Made by a program: the position numbers and the translations under genes. The notes under the pieces were generated by a model that was not told the origin of the DNA, did no database searches, and saw only the letters and a program-made list of their open reading frames with translations. A stretch of 64,000 nucleotides of DNA from contig CALJLN010000017.1 of assembly GCA_937982565.1 (NCBI GenBank), forward strand, positions 1 to 64,000, in the 5' to 3' direction. Each line of letters opens with the position of its first letter. Position 1 is the stretch's first letter. This document shows, piece by piece, positions 59,656 through 64,000 of this stretch. The DNA is from UBA2421 sp002343075 (GTDB lineage: Bacteria > Planctomycetota > Phycisphaerae > Tepidisphaerales > Tepidisphaeraceae).

Positions 59656-61980
59656 ATGCCACCACCCAACCTCACCGCTGAGAAACGAGACTTGCGCCTC
59701 TGGTATCGCCAGCCCGCGACGGCTTGGGAGCAGGCGCTGCCGATTGGAAATGGCCGGCTTGGTGCCATGATCTTCGGCGGGTTGGAACTGGATCGCCTGC
59801 AGTTCAACGAAGATACCCTCTGGACGGGCCGTCCGCGCGACTATTTGCGTGCCAATGCAGCGGATGCCTTGCCGGAGATCCGCAAACTCATATTCGCCGG
59901 CCAATCCGAGGCCGCCGCGGGGTTGGTTCGCGAACAGTTTCTATCCGATCCGGTGCGCCAGAAGGCATATCAGCCATTTGGTGATGTTCGGATGTCGTTC
60001 CCAGAGCAATGGGGCGTAACCGATTATGTTCGCGAGCTAGACTTGACCACCGCAGTCGCCGCGACAACGTATCTGTTTAATGGCACGCGATTCACAAGAG
60101 AAGCGTTCGCCAGTCGGCCCGCCAACGCCATTGTGTTACATCTCACCGCCGACACTCCGGCGAGCGTGACTTGCACCCTGAGGCTGACTTCGCCTCACAA
60201 ACGAACGAGCGCGCGGCTAATCTCCAACGATACGATCGCGATTGCCGGGCAGGTGCAGGATGGCGTGCCGCCGCACGAGCTGGGGTTGTTGTTCGAATCG
60301 AGGATGCGATGTCTTCCCAAAGGAGGCCGGTTCAGTTGCTCACAGGACGGTTCAATCCGAATCGAGCGAGCGGACAGTGTTACCTTTTTGCTTGTGGCCG
60401 CGACCAGCTTCACATCGTTTGACGACATCTCGGCCGATCCCTCTCAACGCTGCGAAGCGGCCATTCGAACGATTGCCAATGAAACCTATTCAACGTTGAA
60501 ACAGACGCATATCAGCGATCACCAAAGACTCTTTAGCGCCGCAGCGATCGACCTGGGCCATAGCGATCTGGCTAACGAACCGACGGACAAGCGACTGCAG
60601 CGACTGACGGACTTCGTTCATGCTGCCGAGCGAACTGGCGCCGATGTCAGCGCGGCGCTCTCCGCCGACCCGGCCTTGGTCTCGCTCTATTTTCAGATGG
60701 GTCGCTACATGCTCATCGCGTCGAGCCGGCCGGGTTCTCAGCCAGCCAACCTGCAGGGCGTCTGGAACGAGCTACTCAACCCGCCGTGGGAGAGTAAGTT
60801 CACGACCAACATCAACTTCGAGATGAACTACTGGCTCGCCAATCTCACCGGCCTTGGTGAATGCGAGCAGCCGCTGTTTGAGTTGATCCAGGACCTGCGC
60901 ATTACCGGAGGGAAGGTCGCTCGCGAGCAATATGGCGCGCGGGGCTGGGTGCTGCATCATAACACCGACCTCTGGCGCGGTGCCGCACCGATTAACAACA
61001 TTGACGGCCTATGGCCCACAGGAGGGGCGTGGTTATGCTGGCACCTGTGGGAGCGATACCGATTTACCCGCGATCGCGCATTCCTCGAGCACACCGCATA
61101 CCCGGCGATGAGGGAGGCCTGCCTCTTCTTTACCGATGCGCTGATTGAAGATCCCGTAACGACGCATCTCGTCACCAACCCGTCACATTCACCAGAGCAA
61201 GGCCCGCTTTCCGCAGCGCCAGCGATGGATATGCAGCTCATCCGCGCACTGTTCGATAGCACCATCGCCGCAGCGGAGATACTGAATGCGGATTCGGATT
61301 TGGTGAGACAGATCCGCACGACGCGTGCCAGACTTGCACCGGATAGGATTGGCTCACACGGGCAATTGCAGGAATGGCAGGACGATATCGATTCACCCGG
61401 CAACAATCATCGCCACATGTCCCCGCTGTGGGGTTTATATCCGGGCGACCAGTTCACTCCGTCGCACGACGAGCTCTTCGCGGCTGCCAAGCGACTGCTG
61501 AACTGGCGCGGCGACGGCAGCACCGGCTGGAGCTATGCCTGGCGCATCCCACTCTGGGCGCGCGTCTTTGATGGCGCGTTTGCGTCGCGCCAGTTGTCGC
61601 TGCAACTCTGCAAGAAGACATTCTCGAATCTTTTCGATAAGTGTGGACCCTTCCAAGTCGATGGCAACTTCGGTGCCACTGCCGGGATTGTGGAGATGCT
61701 GCTGCAGAGCCACGAAGTCGATGCCTCCACAGGTTGCGTGGTCCTGCACCTCCTTCCCGCACTTCCAGGGTGCTGGCCGCGCGGCTCGGCAACCGGATTG
61801 GGAGCGCGCGGCGGGTATACCGTGGACGTTTCATGGGACGGCGGGGGCCTGACAGGCGTCACACTCCGCGCAACCGCCGACGGGCAGTGCGTCGTGCGAC
61901 ACGGCAAACATCAGCAACAGATTGCAACACCCCTCGGTACGGTAGTTCGGCTTGATGGTGCGCTGGTTAGAATGAAATAG
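59656..61980 (+). CDS. GH95 alpha-L-fucosidase/galactosidase
   Basis: 774 residues, 11 bases after GH127. The N-terminal beta domain (WEQALPIGNGRLGAMIFGG, LQFNEDTLWTGRPRDY) and the alpha/alpha barrel are complete. Catalytic residues fit the family: acid Glu514 in NPSHSPEQG, TNINFEMNYW and HHNTDLWRG for the water-activating Asn/Asp set, and Asp669 in VDGNFGATAG. GH95 enzymes remove alpha-1,2-L-fucose or alpha-L-galactose; both occur in xyloglucan and RG-II side chains. No signal peptide, so cytoplasmic. Convergent with the XylR-type gene, five bases between stops. Confidence 0.94.
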   Translation: MPPPNLTAEKRDLRLWYRQPATAWEQALPIGNGRLGAMIFGGLELDRLQFNEDTLWTGRPRDYLRANAADALPEIRKLIFAGQSEAAAGLVREQFLSDPVRQKAYQPFGDVRMSFPEQWGVTDYVRELDLTTAVAATTYLFNGTRFTREAFASRPANAIVLHLTADTPASVTCTLRLTSPHKRTSARLISNDTIAIAGQVQDGVPPHELGLLFESRMRCLPKGGRFSCSQDGSIRIERADSVTFLLVAATSFTSFDDISADPSQRCEAAIRTIANETYSTLKQTHISDHQRLFSAAAIDLGHSDLANEPTDKRLQRLTDFVHAAERTGADVSAALSADPALVSLYFQMGRYMLIASSRPGSQPANLQGVWNELLNPPWESKFTTNINFEMNYWLANLTGLGECEQPLFELIQDLRITGGKVAREQYGARGWVLHHNTDLWRGAAPINNIDGLWPTGGAWLCWHLWERYRFTRDRAFLEHTAYPAMREACLFFTDALIEDPVTTHLVTNPSHSPEQGPLSAAPAMDMQLIRALFDSTIAAAEILNADSDLVRQIRTTRARLAPDRIGSHGQLQEWQDDIDSPGNNHRHMSPLWGLYPGDQFTPSHDELFAAAKRLLNWRGDGSTGWSYAWRIPLWARVFDGAFASRQLSLQLCKKTFSNLFDKCGPFQVDGNFGATAGIVEMLLQSHEVDASTGCVVLHLLPALPGCWPRGSATGLGARGGYTVDVSWDGGGLTGVTLRATADGQCVVRHGKHQQQIATPLGTVVRLDGALVRMK

Positions 61981-61985
61981 GTTCG

Positions 61986-63140
61986 CTATTTGAGCCTGCG
62001 ATTGCGATATTGCGCAGGAGTTTCGCCGGTGATGGCATGGAAAACCCGCGTCATGTATTGCACGCTGGCAAAGCCACTTTCTCGCGCAACCTGCTTGATA
62101 GTAAGCCCGGGGGCAAGCAGCCGATCTTTCACCTTATGGAGCCGCACGCGCTGTATCTCCTGGTGAATGGTTCGCCCGAGGATCTGCTTCATCCGCTGTT
62201 GTAGGCTGGCGCGTGACATCCCCACGTGGGCGAGAACATCAATCACCTGAAGTCCCTGGCAGGCGTTATCTCGAATGAACCGGGCGGCTCGGGCAACTTC
62301 TTCATCTTCGCTGGCCACGACGTCGCTGCTCCGCCGGGTGACCACGCCACGGGGCTTGACCTTGATCGGCTTAACATCCTTCGGGCTTTTCCCGCCCGCC
62401 ATCATCCGGTCGAGCAATTGCGCCGCCTCGTAGCCAATGCTCTCGGTATTCGGGTCGATGCTGCTGAGCGGCGGAATGGCCAGCTCACAAAGAGGCTCGT
62501 CATTATCCACCCCCACCACCGCGACCTCATCCGGCACCGCTAAACTGCACCGCCGACACGCATCGAGCACTTGCAGGCCAAACTCATCGTTGCCCGCCAT
62601 GATGCCCAGGGGCCGTGGCAGCAACTGCACCCAGTCCGTCAGCGCATCCTGCTGCTCTTCCCAACCGAGGGGCTTACTGGACTTCGGATTGCTGAAGACA
62701 TCGCAGGAAAACCCAGCCTTAATGACCGAGCTTTTGAAAGCATCGCATCGCTCGTCCAAGGTGGGGTTGACGCCGCGCGGCCGGCTGTAAATCGCGAAGT
62801 GGCGAAGCCCGCGTTCGAGCAGATGTTTTGCCGCCATTTCACCAATCTCGGCATTATCGACGCTTACAAACGGAAACGGATACTCTGCCTTGGTCACACG
62901 CAAGTTGACGGCGGGCACTTTCGTCTTGCGCACCAGGTCGGCGGTCTCTTTCGAATCGATACGCACGAGGATGCCATCGCCGTGCCAGTTTTTCAGCCAG
63001 TTTGGGGGCGGATCATTCTCGCCGTGCGGGCGCACCCAGGTGGACCAGTTGCCAATTGTGCGATTATATTTGGCGATACCCCGCAAGATTCCTCTCCCGT
63101 ACGCGCCAGAGGTCTCAATCAACAGTGCAACATGACGCAT
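61986..63140 (-). CDS. XylR-type AraC-family regulator
   Basis: 384 residues from the ATG at 63140, with GAGGA upstream. The N-terminal two thirds is a LacI/GalR-type periplasmic-binding-protein sugar sensor (RHVALLIETSGAYGRGILRGIAKYN, IMAGNDEFGLQVLDACRRC, VAVVGVDNDEPLCELAIPPLSSI). The C-terminal third is an AraC helix-turn-helix pair (LQVIDVLAHVGMSRASLQQRM, LTIKQVARESGFASVQYMTRVFH). Homologues act as xylose- or pentose-responsive activators. It likely controls the adjacent five-gene operon. It is divergent from a paralogue at 63326. Confidence 0.93.
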   Translation of the reverse strand: MRHVALLIETSGAYGRGILRGIAKYNRTIGNWSTWVRPHGENDPPPNWLKNWHGDGILVRIDSKETADLVRKTKVPAVNLRVTKAEYPFPFVSVDNAEIGEMAAKHLLERGLRHFAIYSRPRGVNPTLDERCDAFKSSVIKAGFSCDVFSNPKSSKPLGWEEQQDALTDWVQLLPRPLGIMAGNDEFGLQVLDACRRCSLAVPDEVAVVGVDNDEPLCELAIPPLSSIDPNTESIGYEAAQLLDRMMAGGKSPKDVKPIKVKPRGVVTRRSSDVVASEDEEVARAARFIRDNACQGLQVIDVLAHVGMSRASLQQRMKQILGRTIHQEIQRVRLHKVKDRLLAPGLTIKQVARESGFASVQYMTRVFHAITGETPAQYRNRRLK

Positions 63141-63262
63141 GCTTGGGTTCCTCACTCTGGGCGCGACAATAGTTTAATGATGCCGAAGCGGCAAAGATCG
63201 CATCGAATTTTGAACAACTTTTCTATCGACAGAATTCGCTTCACCTCGCCGTGCGTTATATG

Positions 63263-63285
63263 GTAATCAAATTACGTTCTAGAAC
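63263..63285. promoter_or_regulatory. Two adjacent inverted repeats between the XylR genes
   Basis: GTAAT-CAA-ATTAC lies at 63263-63275 and the palindrome GTTCTAGAAC at 63276-63285, directly abutting. They sit in the AT-rich 185-base gap between the divergent regulators, 40 bases before the plus-strand start and 120 before the minus-strand one. Good operator candidates for autoregulation. Confidence 0.5.
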
Positions 63286-63325
63286 AATCGCTATTTTGCC
63301 TCGCGAAGGCATCGAGTGAGCGGCC

Positions 63326-64000
63326 ATGGCGCAACGACGCAAGTCCGGAATTCCCAATGTCGCGCTTCTGATCGAAACGACGCGCTCGTTCGGCAGGCAG
63401 GTGTTGCGCGGCATTGCCGACTATGGCCGAATCTACGGTCCGTGGCTGTTTCATATGCCCACAGAGATTCCGCTCCGGGGCGTGCCGCCGAAGGATGAAT
63501 GGCAAGGCGACGGAATCATCGCGCAGCCGCATCAGAACCAGAGCTTTGTCAGACAACTTGCGGAGGCCGGAATTCCGGTCGTATCGCTCTCCGGCCCCCC
63601 GGGCGTGGCAGGATTACCCGCGGTGCGGCCCAATCAGGATGCGGTGGCTCGCCTGGCGATGGAGCACTTTCGCGAGCGAGCGTTCGTCCATTTTGCCTAC
63701 TGTGGCAGCCCCAGCGAAGTGAAGTGGCCGCCGACGGGCAAGCTCTTCAAGGCGATGGCCGAAGCCGACGGCTACCCTTGTGCCATCTACGAAGGTGGCT
63801 ATGCGCAAGCAGCTCGCACGTTGCGGCTGGCGGACATGGCCAAGTGGCTCCGCAGCATGCCGCGCCCGGTGGCACTTCTCGCAGGTAATGATTTACGCGC
63901 CCGGGAGATTCTCGACGCGTGTCACCTGGCAAAGCTGCACGCACCGGAGGAAGTGGCCGTACTCGGTGTGAACGACGACGAGCTTATCTGCGAAATGGCC
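63326..64000 (+). CDS. Second XylR-type AraC-family regulator, 3' end outside window
   Basis: Open from the ATG at 63326 to the last base (225 codons), so the DNA-binding domain is not seen. The visible part is again the LacI-type sensor: IPNVALLIETTRSFGRQVLRGIADYG, VLGVNDDELICEMA and LLAGNDLRAREILDACHLA, homologous to the gene at 61986-63140, with which it shares the VALLIET start. A helix-turn-helix end is expected by family. It probably regulates genes to the right of the window. Confidence 0.88.
   Translation, partial: MAQRRKSGIPNVALLIETTRSFGRQVLRGIADYGRIYGPWLFHMPTEIPLRGVPPKDEWQGDGIIAQPHQNQSFVRQLAEAGIPVVSLSGPPGVAGLPAVRPNQDAVARLAMEHFRERAFVHFAYCGSPSEVKWPPTGKLFKAMAEADGYPCAIYEGGYAQAARTLRLADMAKWLRSMPRPVALLAGNDLRAREILDACHLAKLHAPEEVAVLGVNDDELICEMA

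Overview
This is about 64 kb of G+C-rich bacterial chromosome that looks planctomycetal, probably class Phycisphaerae. Three pointers support this: giant secreted proteins with the N-terminal LExRxLL planctomycete extracellular motif, five proteins ending in a PEP-CTERM tail (VPEPA/IPEPA, a hydrophobic stretch, then RRR), and prepilin-like one-gene units. Polysaccharide genes are numerous but SusC/SusD-like genes are absent. No rRNA, tRNA, CRISPR array or transposase gene was recognised.

Layout. 0-1.7 kb: a diverged SRP M-domain-like protein, a small DUF7674-like protein, a 21-bp tandem repeat and a REP-like palindrome pair. 1.7-5.4 kb (minus): a large secreted TIM-barrel-like protein, a tiny coiled-coil protein and a NeuD-type acyltransferase. 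5.4-6.2 kb: non-coding, with three identical 18-bp palindromes that closely resemble ParB-binding parS sites. 6.2-12.9 kb: a cell-surface island (dockerin/FN3/beta-helix giant and two RTX proteins) with mosaic base composition. 13.2-23.6 kb: lipoprotein, queC, a beta-helix PEP-CTERM protein, a six-PAS hybrid kinase, a PEP-CTERM serine protease and rny.

24.4-31.9 kb: a secreted pectin pair (pectinesterase with a frameshift after its signal peptide, then a pectate lyase), a DASS anion transporter, a PhoX-like protein and a degenerate prepilin. 32.1-38.2 kb (minus): a sugar-catabolic run with a split transketolase, an unknown protein, an embedded MazF-type toxin-antitoxin pair, an FGGY kinase and a beta-propeller glycosidase. 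38.3-49.6 kb: GH99-like lipoprotein, fucose/arabinose-isomerase-like enzyme, prepilin, GH2, PL10 pectate lyase, a KduD-like SDR, a Tat-exported TIM barrel and an apiosidase-like hydrolase.

50.5-62.0 kb is a tight plus-strand operon of five carbohydrate-active genes: an unassigned TIM-barrel hydrolase, an MGH1-like protein, a DUF6298 beta-helix protein, GH127 and GH95. It is followed by two divergently oriented XylR-type AraC regulators; the second runs off the window.

Taken together, the right two thirds reads as a pectin/rhamnogalacturonan utilisation region: de-esterification and lyase cleavage outside, side-chain removal by GH127, GH95, GH2 and the apiosidase-like protein, then isomerase, kinase and transketolase inside. 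The gene set matches the outline of apiose catabolism (apiosidase, FGGY kinase, two-subunit transketolase). That is inference. Functions of most hydrolases are assigned to family level only.
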